Assembly: GCA_051453625.1 (NCBI GenBank)
Contig: JBOZIK010000001.1
Coordinates: 273,937,176-273,967,771, forward strand
DNA from: Welwitschia mirabilis
Taxonomy: Eukaryota > Gnetophyta > Gnetopsida > Welwitschiales
DNA length: 30,596 bases
Reading direction: 5' to 3'
Positions within the stretch are counted from its first letter, which is position 1. Every line of letters begins with the position of its first letter. Of the stretch, positions 1-9,299 are shown piece by piece. The notes below the pieces were generated by a model. The model worked only from the letters and a program-made list of their open reading frames with translations, was not told where the DNA came from and ran no database searches. A program made the translations under genes and the position numbers.

Positions 1-300
1 CCCAATACCTAATTTGTTTTTAACCATTTTCTACAAATTGAGATCGGCATTTTGCAATTTTACCTTTTCAAGGCTTGATTCCAACTTATTCTTTTCTTTG
101 GTAATGGATTTTCAAATATTGTTTAGGTCATTAATCCTTCTAGCTAAATTTTCACATTCATGATATAATTCTTCACAAGTGTCTTCCAAATCAACTTCAT
201 CTTTGTCATTAACTAAAGAATTTAAAAAATCCTGTAGAGATGGCATAAATGTCATAAAGGAGAGTTTCCTTCCTCTGATCCATGAGAGTCTTTTCTTCCT
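1..300 (-). pseudogene. Copia-type gag fragment, coiled-coil spacer region
   Basis: Reading the minus strand from about 255 down to 1 gives one frame of charged, heptad-like sequence containing DEVDLEDTCEELYHECENLA and KEKNKLESSLEKVKLQNADL. This is the style of the coiled-coil spacer that follows the zinc knuckle in gag of many plant Copia elements. Two in-frame stops interrupt it: TGA at 112-114 and TAG at 31-33, the first where Trp would suit. Upstream in another frame, about 297-255, lies an acidic Ser/Glu-rich stretch (EDSHGSEEGNSPL) like the one that usually precedes this spacer, so a frameshift is likely. The fragment runs off the window edge. The family type is inferred from composition and style; no zinc knuckle or enzyme domain is visible. 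It may belong to the same element as the LTR proposed at 1057-1931, because strand and order agree. Confidence 0.6.
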
Positions 301-457
301 ATAATCTATTTGAACATATATCCAAATACTATATAGAAAAAATAGATCAAGGCACAGGTATCTAGAGTGGGTATGCTAAAAGATTCAATGAATAGATTAT
401 CCATTTAATGGTTCTGAGTCTAGATTTATTAAGATCTCTCAAAGACTAACCTATGCT

Positions 458-1056
458 NNNNNNNNNNNNNNNNNNNNNNNNNNNNNNNNNNNNNNNNNNN
501 NNNNNNNNNNNNNNNNNNNNNNNNNNNNNNNNNNNNNNNNNNNNNNNNNNNNNNNNNNNNNNNNNNNNNNNNNNNNNNNNNNNNNNNNNNNNNNNNNNNN
601 NNNNNNNNNNNNNNNNNNNNNNNNNNNNNNNNNNNNNNNNNNNNNNNNNNNNNNNNNNNNNNNNNNNNNNNNNNNNNNNNNNNNNNNNNNNNNNNNNNNN
701 NNNNNNNNNNNNNNNNNNNNNNNNNNNNNNNNNNNNNNNNNNNNNNNNNNNNNNNNNNNNNNNNNNNNNNNNNNNNNNNNNNNNNNNNNNNNNNNNNNNN
801 NNNNNNNNNNNNNNNNNNNNNNNNNNNNNNNNNNNNNNNNNNNNNNNNNNNNNNNNNNNNNNNNNNNNNNNNNNNNNNNNNNNNNNNNNNNNNNNNNNNN
901 NNNNNNNNNNNNNNNNNNNNNNNNNNNNNNNNNNNNNNNNNNNNNNNNNNNNNNNNNNNNNNNNNNNNNNNNNNNNNNNNNNNNNNNNNNNNNNNNNNNN
1001 NNNNNNNNNNNNNNNNNNNNNNNNNNNNNNNNNNNNNNNNNNNNNNNNNNNNNNNN
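458..1056. other. Assembly gap, 599 N
   Basis: A run of 599 unknown bases. Any open frame called across it is an artefact of the N run. Its right edge begins inside a 35-bp tandem repeat, which suggests the gap hides more repeat units. Confidence 0.99.
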
Positions 1057-1155
1057 GACTAAGTTTCAACCTTTACAATGGACTTTTCTAGGCTAAGTAT
1101 CAATCTTTAGTAATGGACTTTTGTAGGCTAAGTCTCAACCTTTGATAATGAATAG
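1057..1155. repeat. 35-bp tandem repeat (minisatellite) at gap edge
   Basis: Two full units (1057-1091 and 1092-1126) and a partial third (1127-1155) share the pattern GNCTAAGTNTCAAYCTTT, then NNTAATGGACTTTTNTAG. Both full units are exactly 35 bp. The array runs straight into the 599-base gap, so its true length is unknown. Confidence 0.85.
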
Positions 1156-1413
1156 AAGTGATGCAATAAAACATTCATAGCTTTGATATCACTTGTCCAG
1201 TGTCAGTACATAGAATGGAGCTCTTCTTCAAATGAATACAGTGATGAGGTCCTTAGATTTGATTCTAAATGATGTTCTAATCCAAGAATAGATCTCCTTA
1301 ATTAGATATGAAATAGTATAATAGATATTCTAATGTAATGTGCTAATTAATCTTTCATATCCACATCAAATATACCAATTTGAAAATGTACCAAAAAGAT
1401 CGATATGAAATAG

Positions 1414-1421
1414 TATTTATA
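1414..1421 (-). promoter_or_regulatory. TATA-like box of the proposed LTR
   Basis: TATAAATA on the minus strand in a locally less AT-rich setting (CCTCCAT precedes it). A TATA-like word is weak evidence alone in DNA this AT-rich; its value lies in its position between the U3-like block and the downstream gag fragment. Confidence 0.3.
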
Positions 1422-1549
1422 ATGGAGGGTTACTAGGGTTTAATGCATTTGAATTGTACCTTCAACGACTATAAATGGCTAGAAAATAGCTAGGTAATGG
1501 CTAAATAATGAATACATAATGTCTACATTATTTACTTTTTTGTACCATC

Positions 1550-1838
1550 CAGTCGATCCCACAAATAGTCGGTCGACCCAATAAGAACTTGGTCAACCCC
1601 ATCCTAGATCCAGTCAATCCCTCTCTTTCAGTCTAGAACTATGGACTTGATAGCTTCTTAGGTTTGATTGATCCCATCCTAGGTTCAGTCGACCTCTTTT
1701 CTTTTGGTTTGGGACTTAACTGTCAACTCCTCAAATCCAGTCATACCATGAATATTCGATCAACTCCTCTAAGTTTAGTTCATCTCTGTGATATTTGCTT
1801 TAGGTGCAGTCGACTCCTCTAGGATTCGGTCAACCCCC
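1550..1838. repeat. Cluster of GTCGAC-like words
   Basis: About eleven irregularly spaced variants of YRGTCGAYYCC lie in 290 bases: cagtcgatccc at 1550, ggtcgaccca at 1571, ggtcaacccc at 1591, cagtcaatccc at 1611, cagtcgacctc near 1686, tgtcaactcc near 1721, attcgatcaactcc near 1755, cagtcgactcc near 1807 and cggtcaaccccc near 1827. The core is a palindrome and many variants differ by CG to CA or TG. This is the densest CpG block in the window. It is not a strict-period tandem array. It lies in the proposed LTR. Confidence 0.75.
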
Positions 1839-2059
1839 ATTGGAGGTAAATAACTTAGTAGTTCCTTTTGTGCATTTGATTTACACATTTCACCTACATA
1901 ACTTAAATTCATCTATACACAATATCTAACAAATTTGCACTACACCAGAGGAATTAGTTTGACATCAATTGGAAAATAATCTAACAATTTGTAATGATTT
2001 TCTTTGGGCTTTTAATAGACTTATTAGCCAATTATAAAGTCATGCTAATTTTAAAACAT

Positions 2060-2440
2060 TCTATTAAAACTAAAGTTTCATAAGGTAAAAATAAATCATA
2101 TTTAAACTTACTTTAAAATCTAGTAAATCATGAGGCATTCATTTCCTATTGATGATCACTAAACTAGCTAGTAAACTAAGATTCTTGTATTTAGATGGAA
2201 TAATTCCTACATCATCTAAGATATCATTTTTTCCAAGTGAACTTATTGTGAAATGAATTTCTTTCCTTTTTTCTAATAAGAATCCTTAATGTACTTGGAG
2301 TAAAGAGGAGTATTTTTGATTACTTACATCAAAGATATTTTAAAATCTACTTGTTTAAAAAAATAATTAAGTTCTTAATCATCAATTAGGTTTTCTTTCA
2401 ATTTTCTTAAAAATATTGATTAAGGTAAAAGTTCATTTAC
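2060..2440 (-). pseudogene. Ty3/gypsy linker and protease remnant
   Basis: From about 2420 downward on the minus strand there is FKKIERKPN. Then, from 2374 to 2216, comes a frame with ELNYFFKQVDFKISLM, stop, VIKNTPLYSKYIKDSY, stop, KKGKKFISQ. This matches the layout of the gag-to-protease linker of Athila/Tat-like Ty3/gypsy elements, where a run like FPQR.KK, then F.KVF..I.INIPL, then P.YAK.LK, then KKRK is usual. Further on, LLDFKVSLNMIYFYL (about 2126-2080) stands where the protease motif LLDLGASVNLLPYSVY is expected. The catalytic Asp codon survives at 2118-2120, but the Gly-Ala after it reads Lys-Val. It is downstream of, and on the same strand as, the gag remnant at 3180-4070. No RT follows; the probable LTR ending at 1931 cuts in. 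The family call is firm, the lineage within it less so. Confidence 0.65.
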
Positions 2441-3179
2441 TGATTTTATTATGAATAAGAGTAAATGAATCTTATTTATTAGATTCCTCCTTTAGTTTAA
2501 ATTCTTTTGTAGAAATTATCTCTTAGGATGTTTCATCTTTACTTGCTTTAGATTTCATTGAAATATTATTATGATTTTTTGATGATTATCTACTTATTAA
2601 TGCCTACAATTTTTTTCCTACTCTAAGTAGTCATAATTTATTAGGCTTGATCATGAGGTCTGTTAGCATGATTTAGTTCTTCTTAAGAAGATAGTTCTAA
2701 TTGCTATTTTTGCATAAAATCCATGATCATTTATTCCATGTTTCATACTTTTTCATTAATTAGATCAATCTATTATTTTACTTCTTGATCAGGATTTATT
2801 ATTGGGAAAATTATCTAAATCTAGAATTTTAATTATTACCATAATATAGCTTCATTAAAACTTAACATCTACATATATTATTTAATTATGATGATTTCTA
2901 GTAATAATTGACCTATCGTTACCTTTATAACCTTTGATTATTTAAAGGATTCAATTAAGAGAGTGGGATTGAAGTTAACATAGTTGATAGAGTATTTCTT
3001 TAAAACACTGCTACCATTATTTCATTGAATTAGACATATACTGGTAACCTTCATAGGTTTATGCTTGATTTCACACTTATTCAGAGAAGCACATAGCTTA
3101 GAATTTTTATAGTGGTAAACTAGGTTCAAAAATCTATAACAATTTGGGTAGGTTAACATGCTATCTTATAAACTACCAC

Positions 3180-4070
3180 AACTAAAATTTTTAATGGAGG
3201 AGAAAGTTGAGATGAGGAACTGGCCATGAAATTCATCATTTTTTGCATCATCTCTTCCATCTTTTTAAACATTGTTTCTTACTGTTAGGCTAAAGTAGTT
3301 GTTTAGTTACTAAGTACTCTAAAATATTAAGTTAATCTTTAGGAGTTTTACTCAAACTTTTTTACCTACTACAAAGTCTACATATTACCTCACATATTTA
3401 TCTAATCCTTCTATAAGTATTTGAAGAATTTGTTATGATGAAAACGCATGATGAGGGTTCCTTTGTTATAACTTATAGAAGCTCTCATATGCTTCTTAAT
3501 AATTCTCTTCTTCTTTTTGTTAGAAATTCATTAATTAATTTCTTAGTTCATGCAACTTATCACTTAAAAGAAACTTCCTCTTAAATGCATTTTTGAATTC
3601 CTACCATAATCTAATAGGGTTTTGAATAGTGTATAATCAAAAGTTAGTTTATCTTTTAAGGTTTTTCTAAAAGAAATCATATTTGTTTTATCAATAGTTA
3701 TAGGAGATAAGAAACCCATTATATTTTGAAATTTGATCATGTTCATCATTTGATCCTCTTCATTAATTTTATGGAATTATTATAAGAGTTGCACATTACT
3801 AACTTCAACATCTAGACTTGATGGAGATACTCATCATCCATCGGATAACTTTCCCCATGGGAAATTCAAATCCTTATAACTAGGTTGGGTTAAGTTAGTT
3901 GCATTAAAACTTCCTAGATTTCTAAGATATGATTTATTTCTTGAAGGAAATATAGGTTGGTTTATTTTCATGAGTTGAAAAATCATCATTATTTCTAGTG
4001 ATAAACTATGATTTGAATATAGTCCTTGGGCCTCAATCATTAGGTGCACTATGAGAGACATAGTGTTGAA
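3180..4070 (-). pseudogene. Ty3/gypsy gag remnant
   Basis: Minus-strand coding traces run from about 4070 to 3180. The first open piece (4061-3834) has FPSRNKSYLRNLGSFN and YKDLNFPWGKLSDG. A second open piece lies at 3749-3564. From 3606 in another frame, W, stop, EFKNAFKRKFLLSDKLHELRN, stop, LMNF, stop, QKEEENY, stop, EAYESFYKL is a good match to the retrotransposon gag core (W.EF...F...F......L...I..F.Q...ES..E...RF..LL), followed by NPHHAF where CPHH is usual. A Met-rich FKKMEEMMQKMMNFMA stretch follows near 3270-3220. At least one frameshift and many stops make it dead. It precedes the linker/protease remnant on the same strand, so both are one Ty3/gypsy element. No zinc knuckle was recognised. 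Confidence 0.6.
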
Positions 4071-4074
4071 TTCC

Positions 4075-5720
4075 CATAAATAGCTAAATGGATTGCATCA
4101 AATATGAATTTATTAACATACCATAATATTATTAATTTAAGGGTTAATTTTAATTCATTGGTAATAAAAAATTTTTATAAGTTCTCACATATCTTTCTAC
4201 TAGAAATGTTAGTGTCAGCATGTAGTCTATAGTTAAATTTGAAAATAAATTTTTGTTGTAACTTATATTAGATATAGTATTAACATTTACAATTATACAC
4301 CCAAGTTTTCTTCATTTTTCTTTTTCATTTGTTACTACCAATTTGAATGTAATTTTCCATTTCACTACTTAAATTAGCCAAAGATGCAATAATTTCTTAC
4401 ACCTACTTATTTCTTGAATTGGTGGATTGCCATGAGGTTAAAGGAATACGTAGATCTTATTATTATGGTATTGATTTAATATTTTATTTTTCTTTTCTTT
4501 TCCTTTATAATTTATGTTTAATGTTTTCTAGCATATAATATGGTCATACCTGAGAATAGAATAAAGTTACATACAAAGGATGTTCTTTCATGTTAATGTC
4601 TTAAATTACTTTCTCTAGGGTGGTCAAAGTACTTCTTAAATCTTGACCCATGATAACTAAAATGTTAGATAATTATAGTGCTTGAATAGAGGCAAATCCC
4701 AATAATTTTTAAACTAATTTATAATTTACTTTAGCTAAATATTTCTTAGTGAATTGTACTGATCTAGAGGTTGTTAAGGTTATAGAAAGTGTACTTCTTA
4801 TGTTTAATACTTCTCTTGTCACTCCCTCAAAAATCTTTAATTTTCAAGTGATATTTTATTTTTCTTGATAAATTTTTTTAAACATTTGACTTAAATTAAA
4901 TGTAAATAAATCTACTTAGAATAATTTCTATTATTAAGATTCCTTTTCTTTTTAAGTTATAAGATATCTTTTCACTGATTTCTAATTTCTGTAAACCTTC
5001 AGTTACAGTCATGATTATTAAGTATCTTAAGCTTTACAAGTTTTCTAATTCTAGTTTGATAAGAATCATTCTATTTAATTATAAATTTTGTTTCTAGTTC
5101 ATATAGATTATTTTCTCTCTTCTCAATTATGCAAAATTAATAATTCAAATGTATAACTTGTAATTTACTTATTAGAAGAAAAGAAGAAAAATAATTTTCT
5201 TAACATAAAAATCAAGAATCTCTTTCTTAACATTTTTAAGGAAAGAAAGATAAGTCTCACGAACTACTTTTATACTAATAATTCAATCCAAATATTTACT
5301 ATTAATTTATAAAAATTTACTTTTTAGTCTAAAACTTTTTCAAAAGATAACTTTATTTTGCAATCATGTAATTTACTTGTAATTCGATTTCTTTAAATGA
5401 AATTAGGGGATTTATGATATATATATATATATATATATGATAATTACAAGTTGAGTACTATACAAAATAATACTGAATAATTTAACTCAAGTGAAACATT
5501 TTGAAGTAGCTACTTTTCTAAATTCTAGTTGATTTTTTCTTAAACGGGAATTAAAATTTAGAATTTGTTTGAAAAGTAACAAAAATATTGTAGAAATTCT
5601 TCCTATAAATTAGAATTCTAATTTAATTAATAAAAGAAATTTAAGCTTCTATAATAGGATTATCACATCATGATTTAAATAAGTCAGTATGATGGATCTA
5701 TTACAAGATGAGTTTCATAA
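4075..5720. other. AT-rich stretch, no gene recognised
   Basis: Both strands are full of stops and I recognise no domain. By position this should include the start of gag, the leader and the 5' LTR of the minus-strand Ty3 relic, but I could not find LTR ends or a primer binding site. The only clear structure is an (AT)11 microsatellite at 5417-5438. Confidence 0.6.
5417..5438. repeat. (AT)11 microsatellite
   Basis: Eleven AT units without interruption. This is ordinary for DNA of this composition. Confidence 0.95.
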
Positions 5721-5722
5721 AT

Positions 5723-5791
5723 TGTAACATGACAGATAGTTTTATTTCTTATGATAGATCTATAATCTATCAAATACTCTATTATGTTACA
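5723..5791. repeat. Imperfect hairpin, 69 bp
   Basis: The outer arms TGTAACAT (5723-5730) and ATGTTACA (5784-5791) are perfect inverted repeats. The centre holds a second perfect pair, GATAGAT (5753-5759) and ATCTATC (5765-5771), around a five-base loop. The intervening bases pair partly (AGATAGT against the complement of ACTCTATT). This could be the core of a small MITE-like element, but no target-site duplication is evident. Confidence 0.55.
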
Positions 5792-5799
5792 GTGTAATA

Positions 5800-7600
5800 T
5801 AGAATGAATATTAAGATCGCAACAAAATTAGATCTATATTGCTTGGTAATGTATATCAAAACTATGATATGACTAAATGTGACAAAATCAATATTTAATT
5901 AAAAAATGAAATATTCAAAGGAAAAGAGAATTATCTTTTAAATAATTAAATTTAAAATAAAAAATAAATCTTATGGAATTAAAATTTTAAATTTAAAAAA
6001 CCAAAAGAGATTTTTAAATCATGACAAAACTAATCCATTTAAACACATTCCAATAGGAAAAGAGAACTAATCAAGTCATAATCAATGTGTTTAAAAAAGA
6101 GATAAAGCCATTTAACATAGTTCCAAAATTAAAAAAAAATAAAGTGAAAAACAATCCCATCTATTCCAAGATGTTAAATCACCAATGCCTCCATAGTAAT
6201 AACACCAAAATATAACCATGGTAAGATTTAGCTACCAAAATATGACAATGGTAAGATTTAGCTAAGCTAAATTTCAACCTATCTTGTTATATCTATAGAA
6301 AATTTGGATGTGGACTTAAGATAACAAAACCTACAGTTGAGAAATTGCTTATGACTATCTATTTTTTTATAAAATAGTAAATAATTAATCAAAATAATGT
6401 CATTGTAATAAAAATAAAAATATAATTAAAAAATGACATTCCATAGTTTAACTTTTAAAAAGAAAAATAAGAGATCATAGTTATATTCTATTAATAGTCT
6501 ATTATCCTATCAATGGCATACTAGAAATGACCTATCTATAAGAAATGTCCTAATGAAACCAGAAATGAAATGAATCTCATAGAATGAAAGGCACATTTAC
6601 TTATAGTAGGAACTACATCACATATTAAATACATTATATCTTAAATAATTGATAACTAAGTGATAATTAAAACTAAAAATTAAAATATTGACTTCACTTC
6701 CTACTTCCATTGCTATTCTATAATTTAATATCTTTGCAATAAATAACATATAAAAAAACCTATATTAATAAAGTCTTAACAACTCTACATTAAGAAAGCC
6801 TCAAAAAGATCACTTGTTATGAAACTAGACTAAATATATATCCAATTAAACTCAAACCTAGATCTTCATTGCATTGAAAATTGAATTACAAAAAAGTGGA
6901 ATATTTACAAAGAAGTTTCTTTTACTTGTCTAACTTATTTTCCTAGGAAAAGAAATACATTTGTACATTATTTTAAAGATAATTTTGAACATGATTACAA
7001 TGAATTATCTGTATAATCATATATGGTTGAGAATACATTGAAAGGGGAATTATTATCCTAATAATTTGAATCTTCAACTCTTTATGATTTTTCCATGATT
7101 ATTTATCACTTGATCCATTAATTGTCCACATTTATGCCCATTCCTAAGTCCTTATCATAGCTTCATTGCATTATATTTAAAATTTACTTATTCATAAATA
7201 AAGTTAATAATTGAATTTAATGTAGCTATCCCTTTATCAATCAATATGATTTGTAACTATCACACTACAAATTTGTTAGTAATTATTTCTTTCTATTATA
7301 GTCTTCTTCTATTATGTTCTAGAATCCCTTTCATGTAATTAGTTCCATCACATTATTATCACATTGAAATACCCTAAAAAATAGTCAAATAAGCATCAAA
7401 CATATCATAGTCCATCGCATGGATTATCTTGTTAATGACACAATGCAATACAAATTTTAATGAAAAATAAGATTTCAGCAAACAAAAGATACCAAAATAA
7501 TTTTAATCTAGTAAATTACCTTGTTAACATAGAAATAATTTTCATATCAATTAATTAGCCATTAAAACATGTAAGAATTTATTAATTGTAATGGCATATC
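5800..7600. other. AT-rich stretch upstream of the Ty3 pol relic
   Basis: No domain was recognised. On position it should contain gag and protease of the plus-strand Ty3 element at 7600-9285, but stops are dense and no motif is convincing. One short tandem duplication is present at 6204-6263. Confidence 0.55.
6204..6263. repeat. 30-bp tandem duplication
   Basis: Units 6204-6233 and 6234-6263 are each 30 bp and differ at only a few positions. Both start accaaaatat and end ggtaagatttagct. Confidence 0.9.
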
Positions 7601-7609
7601 AATGTGTTA

Positions 7610-8440
7610 CTAAAAGTGTATGGTATTCTTATAAAGGATCTTTCAAATGGACTTGTACCTAAGAAAACCATCATTCCTGTGGTTGAATATACCCTAATAG
7701 AAGTTTTGTATAATATCGTATCATATGAAATCATATTAAAAGAGAGGGAAGATATTGGAATATAAGTTAAAGTTTTTTTATAGAGATAAATCATAAAAGA
7801 GAGCATCTTGCTATGTGTTATGCCTATAATTTTGATACTAAAGAATGATAAATAGAGATGAGTTATTAAAGAGAATACGCATACAAATTTGAGGGTACTA
7901 AATGCAATAAGAATCCACTATAAATTTTTAATTCTTAGTATTAATGATATTATGAATCATCTATCATGTGGATTCTACTTAACTAAGATTCACTTATAGA
8001 GTGGTTTTCATCATTTTAAATACAAGAAGATGATGAGTGAAAGATAATATTTAAAAAAATAAATGAATTATATGAGTTATTAATAAAGCCTTTTTATCTA
8101 AAAACCTCTGTAATGAAATTTATTAGATTAATGTTAAAAGTACTATAAGGAGTTATTAGTTGATGTGTTATTATGTTTTTGGATGCGATTTTTATTTTCA
8201 GTAGTACTTAAGAGAAGTATTTAGAGAGATATAGTACCATGGAAGTTAATAACATAAAATCTATTAATACACCTTAGTAAGTTACAATTTATGTAACATA
8301 ATATTTTGCATTTAGTCTTCAAAAAACACATTAAATTTAGACCTAGTAGAGGTTTAAGCTATTAGTAATTTAATCATGTAAAATTTATACCTATGATTTG
8401 AATAGATTTAATATCTTATTAAGTTTTTATTAGAAGTTTA
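7610..8440 (+). pseudogene. Ty3/gypsy reverse transcriptase remnant
   Basis: One frame can be followed from about 7610 to 8040 through stops but without a frameshift. It has KDLSNGLVPKKTIIPVVEYT (pre-RT DLP.GLPP....HAI region), IIKESILLCVMPIILILKND (usual LIRESLSPCAVPALLVPKKD), then NAIRIHYKFLILSINDIMN, then LTKIHL, stop, SGFHH (usual FSKIDLRSGYHQ). In a second frame YELLIKPFYLKTSVMKFIRL (8071 on) corresponds to [20 protein letters not shown], and VIMFLDAIFIFS (8167-8202) to VVYFDDILIYS. Two catalytic sites are lost: the first Asp reads His (CAC, 7991-7993) and the second Asp of the DD pair reads Ala (GCG, 8185-8187). The tail, LLSFY, stop, KFI (about 8418-8445), is the usual GLASFYRRFI. It is followed directly by RNase H. 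The relic is clearly dead. Confidence 0.85.
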
Positions 8441-8445
8441 TATGA

Positions 8446-8947
8446 ATTTTACAAGTATTATTACACCTATGGTAGATGCCTTCAGAAGTAAACCAAATGA
8501 GTTTTAGTGCACTAAAGAAATAGATAATAGCTTTATTTTAGTTAAATTAAAACTTAGTAAGGAGCCTATGTCAACATTACTAGATTTTAGTAAGATACTT
8601 CTTATGAAGGTTGATGTGATTAGCATTTTAATTGGATGAGTGCTTAATTAAGAATATGAGCCATAGCATACTTTAGTGATAAATTGAATAATATGAAGAA
8701 GTTGTATTCCATATATGAGTAAGATTTATATGCCATGATCGAGGATTTATATAGATTAAAATATTAACTACTACTAGAATATGTTATCTTATAGGTAAAT
8801 CATTAATCCTTAAATTGCATCAACTCCTATGTAAAGATCAATAAATTCAAGTTAACTTGATGGATTGAGAAGTTGTAAGAATTCACTTTTACTCTAAACC
8901 AATTAAAGGAAATCACCAATAGGATATTCAATGCACTTAGTGATTGA
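8446..8947 (+). pseudogene. Ty3/gypsy RNase H remnant
   Basis: Starting at 8460 the frame reads ITPMVDAFRSKPNEF, stop, CTKEIDNSFILVKLKLSKEP, then LLDFSKILLMKVDVISILIG. This corresponds to the Ty3 pattern APLTD...FQWT.EAE.SF..LK..L...P.L.LPDF.KPF.VECDASG.GIG. The catalytic Asp of CDAS is kept as VDVI. In other frames it continues with EYEP, TLVIN, KINKFKLT and EFTFTLNQLKEITN...NALSD (8879-8944), where EFTF.IKHK.GK.N..ADALSR is usual; the final Asp-Ala-Leu-Ser reads Asn-Ala-Leu-Ser. Several frameshifts and stops (8505 TAG, 8637 TGA) break it. It sits between RT and the integrase zinc region, in the normal Ty3 order. Confidence 0.85.
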
Positions 8948-9139
8948 TGTAAATCTCTTTCTTAAAATGTTATAGAATATGTCCACTATTTTGTAGTAAA
9001 ATTAAACTAATAATTTATATTTTGGAGTAATGTAAAAGTATCTATAGAATTAATTGATAAAACCAAGTAATTACTACTTGATAAATAGATTATTATATGA
9101 ATAAATTTAATTATGCATACTAGATATAAGTATACAAGG

Positions 9140-9285
9140 GTAACTAAACCATGAGAAGCATGCAACTAACATGGAAATATGTGTTTGCTATGAAAATATT
9201 TAGAATTAATGAGTAGAAGATAATTCTATCATAGTATACAAAGATGCATAATGTATTTGTTAGAAATGTGCACATGCTGCACATC
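9140..9285 (+). pseudogene. Ty3/gypsy integrase zinc-binding region remnant
   Basis: From 9200 the frame LELMSRR, stop, FYHSIQRCIMYLLEMCTCCT matches the H2C2 region of Ty3 integrases (GHFG.DKT...L...FYWP.M..DV...V..C..CQ). Cys codons at 9269 and 9278 give the expected C-x2-C. The His pair should lie near 9150-9190 but is not in a clean frame. The catalytic core (DDE) was not recognised in 9300-9700, so the element is truncated or too decayed beyond this point. Confidence 0.65.
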
Positions 9286-9299
9286 CATTTTTTTAAACA

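Larger units (their letters stand above)
1057..1931 (-). mobile_element. Probable LTR of a Copia-like element (partial)
   Basis: On the minus strand a candidate LTR starts at 1931 with TGTTAGATATTGTG, a common type of start for plant Copia LTRs. It passes through the GTCGAC-rich block (1838-1550), reaches a TATA-like TATAAATA at 1421-1414 inside CCTCCATTATAAATACT, and ends beyond the minisatellite in the gap. The gag fragment at 1-300 lies downstream on the same strand, as expected for a 5' LTR followed by gag. The 3' end of the LTR and the primer binding site are not visible, and no second LTR lies in the window, so this is an inference from layout and promoter-like signals. The 2030-4070 Ty3 relic abuts it, so it may be an insertion into that relic. 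Confidence 0.35.

Noticed and set aside
446-1091. Long open frames on both strands across the N run
   Set aside because: They consist almost wholly of unknown bases; the openness is an artefact of the gap.
5417-5438. (AT)n as a replication origin or regulatory element
   Set aside because: A simple microsatellite in AT-rich DNA; nothing else supports a function.
7582-7806. Minus-strand open frame of 74 codons
   Set aside because: It is antisense to the plus-strand Ty3 pre-RT/RT frame, which has recognisable motifs; this is a shadow.
2030-9285. One single Ty3 element spanning both relics
   Set aside because: The gag-protease part is on the minus strand and the RT-integrase part on the plus strand, so they are two insertions.
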